Positions 29,910-39,585 are shown, counted from the stretch's first letter. The stretch: DNA of 64,000 bases from Neobacillus mesonae (GCF_023715155.1 NZ_JAMBNQ010000014.1:46088-110087), one strand, 5' to 3'. The notes: a model not told the origin generated them from the letters alone. Translations and numbers: made by a program.

Positions 29910-31119
29910 TTTTACCCCTATCCTTCAAAAGGGAACTTACTTCTTCTAAAATTTTTCCTGCAACTGCAGTTTTGGACATAATCGGCAATTCTAATTTCGA
30001 ACCATTTTTTTTATAAAGAGTGACAATGTTTGTATCCGTTCCAAATCCTGCCCCATTGGTCTTGACATTATTGGCAACAATCATGTCTGCATTTTTCTTT
30101 TTCAGTTTCTTTTGCGCATATTCTTCCACATTATTCGTTTCTGCAGCAAAGCCAATTAGTGTTTGTTTCGTTTTCCTTTGCCCCAGTTCAAACAATATAT
30201 CTTTAGTTCTTTCAAGTTCTATGGCTGCATTTCCATCTTGTTTTTTAACCTTATGATCATAGACGATTCTCGGCCGATAATCCGATACAGCAGCTGTCTT
30301 AATGACAACGTCTGCCTGGTCAAAAAACTTGAGAACAGCAGAATACATTTCTTCTGCACTTTCCACTTTCACAACTTCTATACCTGCAGGCGGATCAAGA
30401 GCAACAGGCCCTGATACCAAGATGACTCGAGCCCCCTGCTTTTTAGCTTCCTCTGCTAAAGCATAACCCATTTTACCAGTGGATCGGTTTGAGATAAAAC
30501 GAACCGGGTCAATTTTTTCACGGGTAGGTCCCGCAGTAATTAACACTGTTTTACCTTTTAATGATGGATTTGTTCCTTTTGCGAAAAAATGATTCATGAT
30601 TTCTACAATTTTCTCTGGTTCTTCCAAACGTCCTTTTCCCACATATCCGCAGGCAAGATACCCTTCACTTGGTTCAATAAATTGATACCCATATTCTGCT
30701 AAAATTGAAAGATTCTTTTGAACAGCAGGATGACCGTACATATGTACATTCATTGCCGGAGCTATCCAGACCGGGGCTGTGGATGCAAGCAAAGTAGTTG
30801 TAATCATATTATCAGCAATCCCTCCGGCTAACTTTGCAATTGTATTGGCTGTTGCCGGGGCAACAAGGATAAGATCTGCCCAGTCAGCTAAATCAATATG
30901 TGCGATAACCTGTGGATTTTTTTCGTCAAAGGTGTCTGTATATACCTCATTGCGGGATAATGCCTGAAAGGTTAAAGGGGTAACAAACTTTGCGGCTGAA
31001 TCGCTTAACATAACCTTAACATATGCACCTGCCTGAACAAGTTTACTAGTCAGAGCTGCAGCCTTGTAAACAGCAATCCCCCCTGTTACGCAAAGTAATA
31101 TTTTTTTATCCTTTAGCAT
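29896..31119 (-). CDS. coaBC: Bifunctional phosphopantothenoylcysteine decarboxylase/synthase CoaBC
   Basis: Two successive steps of coenzyme A synthesis. The N-terminal CoaC flavodomain has GGIAVYKAAAL, the active-site His in AHIDLADWAD, and APAMNVHMY. The C-terminal CoaB domain (from about 185) has TAGPTREKIDPVRFISNRSTGKMG. It has 407 residues. The ATG at 31119 follows GGGGGAATGATTG. This product feeds the CoA needed by the lipid genes downstream. Confidence 0.96.
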   Translation of the reverse strand: MLKDKKILLCVTGGIAVYKAAALTSKLVQAGAYVKVMLSDSAAKFVTPLTFQALSRNEVYTDTFDEKNPQVIAHIDLADWADLILVAPATANTIAKLAGGIADNMITTTLLASTAPVWIAPAMNVHMYGHPAVQKNLSILAEYGYQFIEPSEGYLACGYVGKGRLEEPEKIVEIMNHFFAKGTNPSLKGKTVLITAGPTREKIDPVRFISNRSTGKMGYALAEEAKKQGARVILVSGPVALDPPAGIEVVKVESAEEMYSAVLKFFDQADVVIKTAAVSDYRPRIVYDHKVKKQDGNAAIELERTKDILFELGQRKTKQTLIGFAAETNNVEEYAQKKLKKKNADMIVANNVKTNGAGFGTDTNIVTLYKKNGSKLELPIMSKTAVAGKILEEVSSLLKDRGKNENS

Positions 31120-31153
31120 CAATCATTCCCCCACTTTTTCTTATAAAATAAAA

Positions 31154-31183
31154 TGTATAATTTTCGATTTTAAGAATTGTCCA
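31154..31183 (-). promoter_or_regulatory. Probable promoter of the coaBC-priA operon
   Basis: TGGACA (31178-31183) and TATACA (31154-31159) are 18 bases apart on the minus strand, about 35 bases before coaBC. This agrees with a terminator closing the preceding operon upstream. Confidence 0.5.
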
Positions 31184-31464
31184 TCTTCAAAGGAAAACTT
31201 CGGCAGCATCAGCTTTTTCATGGAGCTCACAGCCAGTTCTCGGTCTTAAATAAGTTCCTTCGAATTTCTTGTGATAAGCGATAGCTTTAAGCAGCTTGGG
31301 GTCACCTAAATGTGCTCCTAAGAGTCAAAATACAGTTTTCAGGTAAGAACAGTTCTATTCTTAAGACTGCAGCAAGGCGCTTACACTTTTCTTATATCTA
31401 TTATGATGGAACAAAAACTTTTTTTCACTATTTTCCTTCTTAATTCGACAAAAATCTATTAAAT
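31184..31464. other. Intergenic region between rpoZ and coaBC
   Basis: No gene is visible. The region looks like decayed repeat material: it ends with CAAGGCGCTTACACTTTTCTT, resembling the family A edge, and contains small hairpins such as TAAGAA/TTCTTA near 31355. The decay is too far for confident assignment. Confidence 0.4.
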
Positions 31465-31507
31465 AAAAAAGGCTGACATAAGGGTGTTTCCTTTTCGTCA
31501 GACCTTG
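31465..31507 (-). terminator. Terminator of the remA-gmk-rpoZ operon
   Basis: On the minus strand AAGGTCTGAC pairs with GTCAGCCTT and runs into TTTTTTATTT, shortly after the rpoZ stop. Confidence 0.75.
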
Positions 31508-31541
31508 TCTATTTCATCATATACTTTTTGCTAAAAAATGA

Positions 31542-31760
31542 TTACTCTTCCATTGTTTCTGCTCTGTTAGCAATACGGTATGTGAGTACACCGCCATCAA
31601 TTTCTTCTAGTGCTTTTCCAACATATTTATAAGAAACATATTTTGGCAGCCGCTCATTCTTTTCTATTTGCATAATTCTAGCACGTTTTGCAGCAACCGA
31701 TACAAGCGAATATTTGGAATCAATTTTTTCTAATAATGAATCAATCGATGGGTATAACAT
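31542..31760 (-). CDS. rpoZ: RNA polymerase omega subunit
   Basis: A 72-residue omega subunit that helps core polymerase assembly. It has the conserved [20 protein letters not shown] start region and [11 protein letters not shown]. The ATG at 31760 lies one base after the gmk stop, with GGAGGTTGAATAAT in front; an upstream GTG would sit in gmk. It is the usual partner of gmk. Confidence 0.95.
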   Translation of the reverse strand: MLYPSIDSLLEKIDSKYSLVSVAAKRARIMQIEKNERLPKYVSYKYVGKALEEIDGGVLTYRIANRAETMEE

Positions 31761-31761
31761 A

Positions 31762-32385
<624 letters not shown>

Positions 32386-32649
32386 CTACCCTTCATCAAT
32401 AGTCTCATCACGGTCCGATAAACGATGGGCAACTGTTTCCGGCTGAACAGCGGAAAGAATTACATGATCGCTGTCCATAACAATTACCGCCCGGGTACGC
32501 CTTCCATATGTAGCATCAATCAATGATCCACGGTCACGTGCATCTTGAATAATTCTTTTAATGGGTGCGGACTCCGGACTGACAATAGAAATAATCCGAT
32601 TCGCTGAAACAATATTTCCAAATCCAATATTAATTAATTTTATCCCCAT
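32386..32649 (-). CDS. remA: Biofilm matrix regulator RemA (DUF370)
   Basis: An 87-residue DUF370 protein nearly identical in its core to B. subtilis RemA ([40 protein letters not shown]). RemA forms DNA-wrapping rings and activates matrix and osmoprotection genes. The ATG at 32649 gives the usual (M)[11 protein letters not shown] start with GGATGG just before it; an ATG three codons earlier lies inside that site. It is 9 bases upstream of gmk. Confidence 0.95.
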   Translation of the reverse strand: MGIKLINIGFGNIVSANRIISIVSPESAPIKRIIQDARDRGSLIDATYGRRTRAVIVMDSDHVILSAVQPETVAHRLSDRDETIDEG

Positions 32650-32703
32650 GAAAACCATCCAATCATAAATATTTTGACCGTGTCAAACTTTTTGTAAACC
32701 ATT

Positions 32704-33579
32704 CTATTCAATATTTTGTACTTGTTCCTTCAGTTTTTCGAGCAAACTCTTCATTTCCACTACCTTTTTGGCAATATTTGAATCATTTGCTTTTGACCCG
32801 ATCGTATTAGCTTCCCGGTTCATTTCCTGTACAAGAAAATCAAGTTTTCTTCCAATAGGGTCATTAACATTTAAGGTTTGGGTAAATTGCCCAATATGGC
32901 TTTTTAATCTTGTTATTTCTTCATTTATGTCCGCTTTTTCAGCAAAAATCGCCACTTCCGTTAAAATCCTGGCTTCATCTACTTGTCCATTCAAGTATTC
33001 CTGCATTCTTTTGGTTACACGGTCTTTGTATAACTGCACCACCACAGGAGCATATGTTTCAAGTTCGCCTATATGTTGTTCCAATTGGGCAATAATCGAC
33101 TGAAGATCCTGTTTTAGTTCTTCTCCCTCAGCTGCCCGCATTTGTTTAAGCTGTTTCACCGCTTCTTCAACTGCCAGCAGAACTAAATGATCAAGCGCTT
33201 CATTATCCGATTCATTTTCTTCTATATGTATGAGATCTGTCTGACTTAACAAATCCTGAAAGGTTATTTCTCCTTTAATTCCGTACAGTTCTCTTGCCTG
33301 CTGGATAAATTGATAGTATTCGTCAATCAGCTGCCAATCAACATGAATTCTACGGGTTATGACACCTTCGCCTTCCACACTGACATAAACCTCAATTCTG
33401 CCGCGGCGTATATATTGATTGATTTTCTTTTTAATTTTATCCTCTATTTTTAACAATTGTCTAGGCAGCCGGATATTCATTTCGCTAAATCTATGGTTTA
33501 CAGTTTTTATTTCCACATTGACTAAAAAAGCCTCTGACTCTGCCTTTCCTCTTCCAAAGCCTGTCATACTTATTACCAT
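32704..33579 (-). CDS. yloC: YicC/YloC-family endoribonuclease
   Basis: A 291-residue YicC-family protein. Members are hexameric RNases or RNase-associated factors in small-RNA turnover. It shows the family start SMTGFGRGKAES, KTVNHRFSEMNIRLPR, and a C-terminal DUF1732 domain with EEITRLKSHIGQF and GRKLDFLVQEMNRE. The start at 33579 gives the B. subtilis length; an upstream ATG codon is possible but less likely. Confidence 0.92.
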   Translation of the reverse strand: MVISMTGFGRGKAESEAFLVNVEIKTVNHRFSEMNIRLPRQLLKIEDKIKKKINQYIRRGRIEVYVSVEGEGVITRRIHVDWQLIDEYYQFIQQARELYGIKGEITFQDLLSQTDLIHIEENESDNEALDHLVLLAVEEAVKQLKQMRAAEGEELKQDLQSIIAQLEQHIGELETYAPVVVQLYKDRVTKRMQEYLNGQVDEARILTEVAIFAEKADINEEITRLKSHIGQFTQTLNVNDPIGRKLDFLVQEMNREANTIGSKANDSNIAKKVVEMKSLLEKLKEQVQNIE

Positions 33580-33623
33580 TATTACGCACATCCATTTCTT
33601 TGAAAGGCTGGATTTAAATTAAA

Positions 33624-33664
33624 AATCCAAAAGGTAATAGAGCAATTCTATCACCTTTTGGATT
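33624..33664 (-). terminator. Terminator after yloB
   Basis: AATCCAAAAGGT and ACCTTTTGGATT form a perfect stem with a T-rich tail on the minus strand, directly following the calcium ATPase. Confidence 0.8.
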
Positions 33665-33674
33665 ATATCATACT

Positions 33675-36353
33675 TTATTTTGTTTTTCTTAACAAAAATG
33701 AACCTGCTAGTAAAAAAGTTGGAATCGAAGATAATCCAATAATTAAAAGCCAATCTTCTGCTTCTATCGGTAATGTATGGAAAACTGGCTGCAGCGGCGG
33801 GTAATAAATGACTACTAACATTAATACCAGCGAAGATATAACTGCCCATACAAGATATTGATTTCCGAATGGATTTCGGGACAATATGGAAATTTCACTG
33901 CGGCAGTCAAACACATGAATTAGCTGGGCCATAACCAGTGTTGCAAAGGCAACTGTTTGAGCATATTGCAATTGATCAGGATCATCGTGATAAACAACCA
34001 TAAAGGCTATTAACGTTACTAAACCAATTAAAAATCCTCGCGATATGACCTTCCAGCCTAAACCGCGGGAGAAGACACCTTCATTCGGACTTCTAGGCCC
34101 CCGTTTCATCACATTTTCTTCCGGCTTATCCAGTCCTAAAGCCATTGCCGGCAGTCCATCCGTTACTAGATTAACCCAAAGAATTTGAATTGGAATTAAT
34201 GGTAACGGCAGAGCCAAAATCATGGCAAACAACATAACTAATATTTCGCCCACATTGGATGCTAATAAATAACGAACAAACTTTCGAATATTTTCATAGA
34301 TATTTCTGCCTTCTTTGATAGCTCCTTTTATTGTAGCAAAGTTATCGTCTAATAACACAAGTGAGGATGCCTCTTTTGCGACATCTGTTCCGGTTATCCC
34401 CATGGCCACACCGATATCTGCAGCTTTAATGGCTGGTGCGTCATTTACTCCATCACCTGTCATCGCAACAATATGACCACGATTTTGCAAGGCTTTAACA
34501 ATTTTTAATTTATGTTCAGGAGATACACGCGCAAAAACAGCGACATCATTAACAACAGCTTCAAGTTCTTCAACCGGCATATTTGCTAATTCTTTTCCTT
34601 CAACCACTTTGCTATTTTTTGTTAGAATTCCAAGTTCTGAAGCAATTGCTTTTGCAGTAATAACATGATCGCCGGTAATCATGACTGTTTTGATACCAGC
34701 AGCCCTGCACTCCTTCACCGCATCCTTCACTTCAGGTCTTGGCGGATCAATCATTCCCTGAATCCCAATTAACGTCAGTTTGGTTTCCGCTTCTTTTTCA
34801 CTTAAAATAATGGTATTATGTGAAATTGGTTTAAAAGCAATGGCAATGGTTCTCAATGCATTGGATGCCAGATTATTTATCGCATTCTGCACCTTTGTCT
34901 GTTTTTCTTTATTTAAAATTTGACTCCTGCCATCCCATAGAATCGATTCACAATTTCCTAAGATGACATCCGGTGCTCCTTTTGTTACGATAAAATGCCT
35001 TCCTTGCTTATCTTTCACATGAATGCTCATCATTTTTCGGGCCGAATCAAAAGGGAATTCCTTTATGATTGTAAAATCCTCTAATAGTTTAGCCCGATGA
35101 AATCCTGCCTTCATCGCACTTACCAAAAGTGCTCCTTCTGTTGGATCACCGTCTAAAATATAGTCTTCCTCTTCTTGGTAAACATCTGAATGGTTACACA
35201 GCATCCCAAATATAAGCATTTGCTGTAATGCCTTCTCCTCTTTAGGATTCACTTTTTGTTTATTTCGGTAAAATACTCCCTCTGGCTGGTAGCCAATTCC
35301 ATCAACTGTCCATGTTTGTTCCCCGCTCCATAAGTGGGTTACTGTCATTTTGTTTTGTGTCATGGTGCCTGTTTTATCAGAACATATAACAGATGCACAA
35401 CCCAATGTTTCAACGGCCGGCAGTTTTCGGACGATTGCCTTTTGCCTGATCATTTTTTGAACGCCTAGTGATAACGCTACTGTTACGATGGCCGGCAATC
35501 CTTCAGGTATAGCAGCAACCGCTAATGAAACACCAGCTAGAAACATCGTATAGATCTCATGACCGCGTAAAACACCAATAGCAACCACTAATACGGTTAA
35601 AAACAATGCGACAGTGATTAAAATTTTTCCTAATTGCTCTAAACGCCTCTGCAGCGGAGTTTCTTGGGATTCAGCTCCTTGAAGAAGACCAGCTATCTGA
35701 CCCATAGCAGTTTTCATACCTGTTGCCATAACAACTCCGACTCCGCTTCCTCTTGTTACCATTGTTCCCATGAAGGCGGTATTCTCCATATCCCCAATAC
35801 CTGGGTTTGGAGTTGTTAAACAATCCGAATGCTTAGCTACAGGAACAGATTCGCCTGTCAGCGCCGATTCTTCTATCTCCAAACTATTGGATTCAATAAT
35901 TCTCACGTCTGCACCGATTCTATCACCGCTGGAAAACTTTAATATATCCCCAATCACAACTTCCTTCGATGGAACTTTAATCCAATGTCCATCACGAAGA
36001 ACGGAAACTTGCGGGGCTGATAATTCTTTTAATGCCTGAAGTGATTTTTCTGCCCGCCTTTCTTGGTAAAACCCGAGAATACCATTTAGAATAACAATGG
36101 CTATGATGGCAATCGCATCAATATATTCACCAAGCAAACCAGAAATTAATGTAGCGGCTAGAAGAACCAAAACCATAAAATCTTTAAATTGACTGAAGAA
36201 CAACAGTAATGCGGACTGCTTTTCCCCTTCTTCCAATTCATTAAATCCGTGCTGTTTCGTCCTTTCTTTCACCTTATCCTGTGTTAATCCTGACGAAAAG
36301 TCGGTTTCTAAGGCCTTTTCTACTTGTTTAATCTCCATCTCATGGAACTTCAT
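33675..36353 (-). CDS. yloB: P-type calcium-transporting ATPase YloB
   Basis: SERCA-like (P2A) pump of 892 residues, similar in length to B. subtilis YloB, a sporulation-linked Ca2+ ATPase. The cation-ATPase N domain (1-65) is followed by membrane helices, the actuator motif LTGES, the phosphorylation motif CSDKTGTMTQNK, the nucleotide domain and the hinge AMTGDGVNDAPAIKAADIG. About ten membrane segments are visible, with PEGLPA in helix 4. It stands alone between terminator and repeat element. Confidence 0.95.
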   Translation of the reverse strand: MKFHEMEIKQVEKALETDFSSGLTQDKVKERTKQHGFNELEEGEKQSALLLFFSQFKDFMVLVLLAATLISGLLGEYIDAIAIIAIVILNGILGFYQERRAEKSLQALKELSAPQVSVLRDGHWIKVPSKEVVIGDILKFSSGDRIGADVRIIESNSLEIEESALTGESVPVAKHSDCLTTPNPGIGDMENTAFMGTMVTRGSGVGVVMATGMKTAMGQIAGLLQGAESQETPLQRRLEQLGKILITVALFLTVLVVAIGVLRGHEIYTMFLAGVSLAVAAIPEGLPAIVTVALSLGVQKMIRQKAIVRKLPAVETLGCASVICSDKTGTMTQNKMTVTHLWSGEQTWTVDGIGYQPEGVFYRNKQKVNPKEEKALQQMLIFGMLCNHSDVYQEEEDYILDGDPTEGALLVSAMKAGFHRAKLLEDFTIIKEFPFDSARKMMSIHVKDKQGRHFIVTKGAPDVILGNCESILWDGRSQILNKEKQTKVQNAINNLASNALRTIAIAFKPISHNTIILSEKEAETKLTLIGIQGMIDPPRPEVKDAVKECRAAGIKTVMITGDHVITAKAIASELGILTKNSKVVEGKELANMPVEELEAVVNDVAVFARVSPEHKLKIVKALQNRGHIVAMTGDGVNDAPAIKAADIGVAMGITGTDVAKEASSLVLLDDNFATIKGAIKEGRNIYENIRKFVRYLLASNVGEILVMLFAMILALPLPLIPIQILWVNLVTDGLPAMALGLDKPEENVMKRGPRSPNEGVFSRGLGWKVISRGFLIGLVTLIAFMVVYHDDPDQLQYAQTVAFATLVMAQLIHVFDCRSEISILSRNPFGNQYLVWAVISSLVLMLVVIYYPPLQPVFHTLPIEAEDWLLIIGLSSIPTFLLAGSFLLRKTK

Positions 36354-36404
36354 CCGACCATCTCACTTCCCCCTTATATCGGCTATAATGTAAAGGATTA
36401 TGCA

Positions 36405-36565
36405 GCGGTTTTTATCCCGCATAACGGGCAGTATGACCCCCGCTTCAAGGCTTTGCTTAAGCAGGAAGTATCGATGGGGGACAACCGCCCGTAAAAGCCC
36501 GATTGGTTCAACTAACAATCCGTGGGGGATGAAAGAAAACCCCGCTGATTGAAGTTTCACTTTAT
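36405..36565. repeat. Double-hairpin structured element of unknown class
   Basis: A first stem is nested: CGGGCAGT (36425) with ACCGCCCG (36484), then GACCCCC with GGGGGAC, and GCTTC with GGAAGT. It is followed by CAACTAACAATCCGTGGGG paired with CCCCGCTGATTG (36515-36552) around a GATGAAAGAAAA loop. A short minus-strand frame runs through it but has no ribosome-binding site or codon signal. I recall similar sequences in other Bacillaceae genomes, so it is probably a dispersed element, possibly the end of a transposon. Confidence 0.5.
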
Positions 36566-36940
36566 GCTGATCCTTATAGGCTGACCCCTAAAGAAAGCTT
36601 ATTCAGGGTCGTCCAAAAAAATGCTAGGATATTAAGAAAAGCAGAAGTGCCCGCGTCAGCGGAGTATGGCCGCCTCAAAAAAGCTATTGTTTTCGTGCGA
36701 TGTTTATCCTGCCGCATCTTTTCTTGTGAAGCAATCCAGCTTTGATAAAAGGAACACGAAGAGCCAAGTTATTGCCTAAACAAGCGTCCTCTGTCTTTTC
36801 GACAAGCTGATCGCCGCTTCTTCCGAATATGGTTTGGCACAGGAGCAGGAGGCAAATTCGAGCTTAACTTATCGCAGGGTAATGGAGAAGGTACTAGCTG
36901 CTTGGACACTGGAGCTGAACAAGCCGCAAAAATGATACTT

Positions 36941-36958
36941 TGTCTTATAAATAAGACA
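36941..36958. promoter_or_regulatory. Palindrome over the rqcH -35 box
   Basis: TGTCTTAT and ATAAGACA are perfect 8-bp arms separated by AA. The right arm contains the -35 hexamer AAGACA. This is the classic geometry of an operator for a dimeric repressor. Confidence 0.55.
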
Positions 36959-36982
36959 GAAATAATAAAGTTAGGATATAAT
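36953..36982 (+). promoter_or_regulatory. Promoter of rqcH
   Basis: AAGACA (36953-36958) and a perfect TATAAT (36977-36982) are 18 bases apart on the plus strand, 34 bases before the gene. Confidence 0.6.
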
Positions 36983-37016
36983 GAAAAAGTGTATTTCTAA
37001 AAAAAGGATGTTTTTT

Positions 37017-38729
37017 ATGTCATTCGATGGTTTATTTACTAAAGCAATTACAGAAGAGCTCTCCGGCCTCCTAAAGGGCGGCAGGATTAATAAAGTACAT
37101 CAGCCATATAAGAACGAAGTGATTTTAATCATACGCTCAGGAGGAAAGAATCATAAGCTGCTCTTGTCAGCACATCCAAGCTACTCACGGGCACAAATAA
37201 CCCATGAAGCTTATGAAAATCCGAGTGAACCGCCAATGTTCTGTATGCTGCTCAGGAAACATATTGAGGGTCATATACTGGAAGATTTATATCAGATTGA
37301 AAATGATCGGATGATTGTTTTTGAAATTAAAGGCAGGAATGAAATAGGTGATCTTAGCTACAAGCAGCTCATCATTGAAATAATGGGAAGGCATAGTAAT
37401 ATAGTATTAGTGGATAAAACGCGGAATCTAATCCTTGACAGTATCAAGCATATCTCATTTGCTGTTAACAGCTATCGTGCCATTCTGCCGGGACAGCCAT
37501 ATGTATTCCCGCCGGAGCAGCATAAGCTGAATCCTTTTTTGGCTGTTGAAGAAGATGTGTTAAGTAAATTAGACTTTAGTACCGGGAAATTGGACAAACA
37601 ATTAGTCGAAAACTTTTCAGGCATCTCACCGCTTTTTGCAAAAGAAGTTATTTTCAAAAGCGGTCTTGCCAATCGAACAACGGTTCCTAATAATTTTATC
37701 CATATGGTAAAAAAAGTTGCTGATCATGACCTTTGCCCGTCTATTATGACAACTGATTCGAAAGAGTTCTTTTACATGTTCCCGCTTGAACATGTAAAAG
37801 GAGAGATAAAAACATTTTCAACATTAAGTGAAATGCTTGACCGCTTTTATTTTGGTAAAGCGGAACGTGATCGTGTTAAGCAGCAAGGACATGATATTGA
37901 ACGGCTGATTATTAATGAAAAAGAAAAAAATGAAAAAAAGATTGAAAAGCTTGAAGCAACATTAAAAGACGCCGAGCAGGCGGAAAAATTTCAACGTTAT
38001 GGAGAGCTGTTAACTGCAAACCTGTATGCAGCCAGAAAAGGGATGAAAGAAATCCAAGTCCTAAATTATTATGATGAAGCCGGCGGAACCATCACGATTC
38101 CTCTGGACCCTAGGAAATCACCTTCTGAAAATGCCCAAAAATATTTTTCAAAATATCAAAAGGCGAAAAATGCGGTAACTATTGTTATTGAGCAAATCGC
38201 CCATGCTGAAGAAGAAGCAGCTTATTTTGAAAACCTTTTGCAACAGGTTGAGACTGCTTCGCCAAAGGATTTACAAGAAATTCGTGAGGAACTGATTGAA
38301 GGAGGATATATTCGTGAAAGGCAAAAGCGGCATGGCAAAAAGACCCATAACGCTAAGCCTATGCTCGACCACTTTCTATCCACAGACCAAACAGAGATTA
38401 TTGTTGGGAAAAATAATAAACAAAATGATTATTTAACTAATAAGCTTGCAGCTAGAGATGAAATTTGGCTCCATACAAAGGATATTCCAGGTTCACACGT
38501 GGTTATCCGCAGCAAGGAACCATCAGATCAAACGGTTTTAGAAGCTGCGATGCTTGCTGCCTATTTTAGCAAAGCAAGAAACTCAAGCTCCGTCCCAGTC
38601 GATTTTACTAAAGTCCGTCATGTTAAAAAACCGAGCGGGGCAAAACCGGGATTTGTTATTTATGAACAGCAGCAGACCATTTACGTAACACCTGATGAAG
38701 AATTAGTACTTAAATTAAAAAAGAATTAA
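37017..38729 (+). CDS. rqcH: Ribosome quality control factor RqcH (NFACT/FbpA family)
   Basis: Bacterial Rqc2 homologue that binds stalled 50S subunits and directs poly-alanine tailing of stalled chains. It has 570 residues: NFACT-N domain with the Asp97-Arg98 pair needed for tRNA-Ala recruitment (NDRM at 96-99), a coiled coil (about 290-430) and an NFACT-R domain with [18 protein letters not shown]. The ATG at 37017 follows AAAGGATG and gives the family start MSFDGLF; an upstream ATG overlaps the -10 box. It was earlier described as a fibronectin-binding protein. Confidence 0.95.
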   Translation: MSFDGLFTKAITEELSGLLKGGRINKVHQPYKNEVILIIRSGGKNHKLLLSAHPSYSRAQITHEAYENPSEPPMFCMLLRKHIEGHILEDLYQIENDRMIVFEIKGRNEIGDLSYKQLIIEIMGRHSNIVLVDKTRNLILDSIKHISFAVNSYRAILPGQPYVFPPEQHKLNPFLAVEEDVLSKLDFSTGKLDKQLVENFSGISPLFAKEVIFKSGLANRTTVPNNFIHMVKKVADHDLCPSIMTTDSKEFFYMFPLEHVKGEIKTFSTLSEMLDRFYFGKAERDRVKQQGHDIERLIINEKEKNEKKIEKLEATLKDAEQAEKFQRYGELLTANLYAARKGMKEIQVLNYYDEAGGTITIPLDPRKSPSENAQKYFSKYQKAKNAVTIVIEQIAHAEEEAAYFENLLQQVETASPKDLQEIREELIEGGYIRERQKRHGKKTHNAKPMLDHFLSTDQTEIIVGKNNKQNDYLTNKLAARDEIWLHTKDIPGSHVVIRSKEPSDQTVLEAAMLAAYFSKARNSSSVPVDFTKVRHVKKPSGAKPGFVIYEQQQTIYVTPDEELVLKLKKN

Positions 38730-38734
38730 AAAAG

Positions 38735-38779
38735 AGGGTGTCCCAAAAGTCAAAATTTCAGGGGCAGCCCTCCTTTTAT
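38735..38779 (+). terminator. Terminator after rqcH
   Basis: GAGGGTGTCCC and GGGCAGCCCTC pair imperfectly and are followed by CTTTTATTTTT shortly after the stop codon. Confidence 0.65.
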
Positions 38780-38800
38780 TTTTACTGTTCTGAATCTAGT

Positions 38801-38932
38801 CTGTTGATTACCGTTACAGGCGCTTTGCTTTCCGCAGGCGTACAGGCGAGCCTCCTCGTCGCTGACGCTCCTGTGGGGTCTCGCCTGTAACTCCCCCCCC
38901 AGGAGTCAAACACCTTCCGATCCAATCAACTA
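38801..38932. repeat. MITE-like intergenic repeat, family B
   Basis: The element starts CTGTTGATTAC and ends CCAATCAACTAG, so TGTTGATT/AATCAAC are terminal inverted repeats. Inside are CAGGCGAGCCTCCTCGTCG, CTCCTGTGGGGTCTCGCCTG and an eight-C run before AGGAGTCAAACACC. This is the type of palindromic repeat spread through many Bacillaceae genomes. It lies between rqcH and a transposase relic. Confidence 0.7.
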
Positions 38933-38984
38933 GTTTAAGCCCTTTCAAGCAAGTTGCCAATTCCAATTTGCTATTATTATAAAT

Positions 38985-39520
38985 TCATAGAAAGAAACGC
39001 GTAAGCAGACTAGGCAAGTGCTTCTTTACTTTTTCTATAACCTTCTCGACAAGAGGCTGTAACAGATGCCCATTTCCTGGAATCACTATCGTTCCTAATA
39101 CAAATCCTTTTTCATCGGTGGTTGAATGGAATGAATATGCAAATGTTTGTTTCGTTCATCTTTCACATAGCAGTCACTTTCAGGGGCTGCCATACTTTCC
39201 TTAATTTCTTTCCATTCTTCTTTTCAAATTTCTTAGGAGAAAATGGCTTTTTCCCGTGTTCCTCGCGATCTAAATTGAGTTCCAATTGAAGTTTCTCTTC
39301 ATAGGCACGAGTTTCCTTTCGAACGACTTTTATCATATTTATTAGCACTGGCCTTGACATGTGTGGAATCTAAGAATATATGGTCAGGAGACAGCAATCC
39401 TTTATCCATAATCTCCTTCACAATATATGGTATAAGATGACCTTGAACACATCGGTATCGTAAAAGCGGCGCTCATAATTTTCACCGAAGGTAGTGAAGT
39501 AGGGATTTCTGTGTAGAAAC
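38985..39520 (-). pseudogene. IS1182-family transposase remnant
   Basis: Reading leftward, three pieces of one transposase appear in different frames. NPYFTTFGENYERRF with the catalytic-type FLDSTHVKASANK is first. A frameshift leads to VRKETRAYEEKLQLELNLD and KKPFSPKKFEKK. A further shift leads to YVKDER and AYSFHSTTDEKGFVLGTIV, and an internal loss then leaves only PLVEKVIEKVKKHL before a stop. Both ends of the protein are missing. The insertion is therefore old and inactive. No intact terminal inverted repeats are certain, although the hairpin at 39535-39585 may derive from one. Confidence 0.85.
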
Positions 39521-39534
39521 TATTTCTTTTTAAA

Positions 39535-39585
39535 AGTAAAAAGACTGTGGGCAAACTAGAAATTCTTCGAGTTTGTCTACAGTCT
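39535..39585 (-). terminator. Terminator of the pyr operon
   Basis: On the minus strand AGACTGTAGACAAACT pairs with AGTTTGCCCACAGTCT and leads into TTTTTACTTTT. It lies 30 bases after the pyrE stop. It directly abuts the transposase relic and could be a co-opted transposon end. Confidence 0.65.

Larger units (their letters stand above)
36354..37016. other. Intergenic region between yloB and rqcH
   Basis: This 663-bp divergent gap contains the double-hairpin element (36405-36565) and the rqcH promoter with its palindrome. The middle part (about 36600-36930) has no gene. It shows only scattered fragments like AAAAGCAGAAGTGCC that may come from family A. Confidence 0.5.

Noticed and set aside
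36363..36560. A 65-codon minus-strand frame downstream of the yloB start region
   Set aside because: It runs straight through the double-hairpin element, has no ribosome-binding site, and its sequence is dictated by the repeat. Similar frames are commonly miscalled in Bacillaceae genomes.
39163..39360. The short open frame in the pyrE-rqcH gap as a stand-alone gene
   Set aside because: It is the middle piece of a frameshifted IS1182-type transposase; flanking pieces of the same protein continue in other frames.
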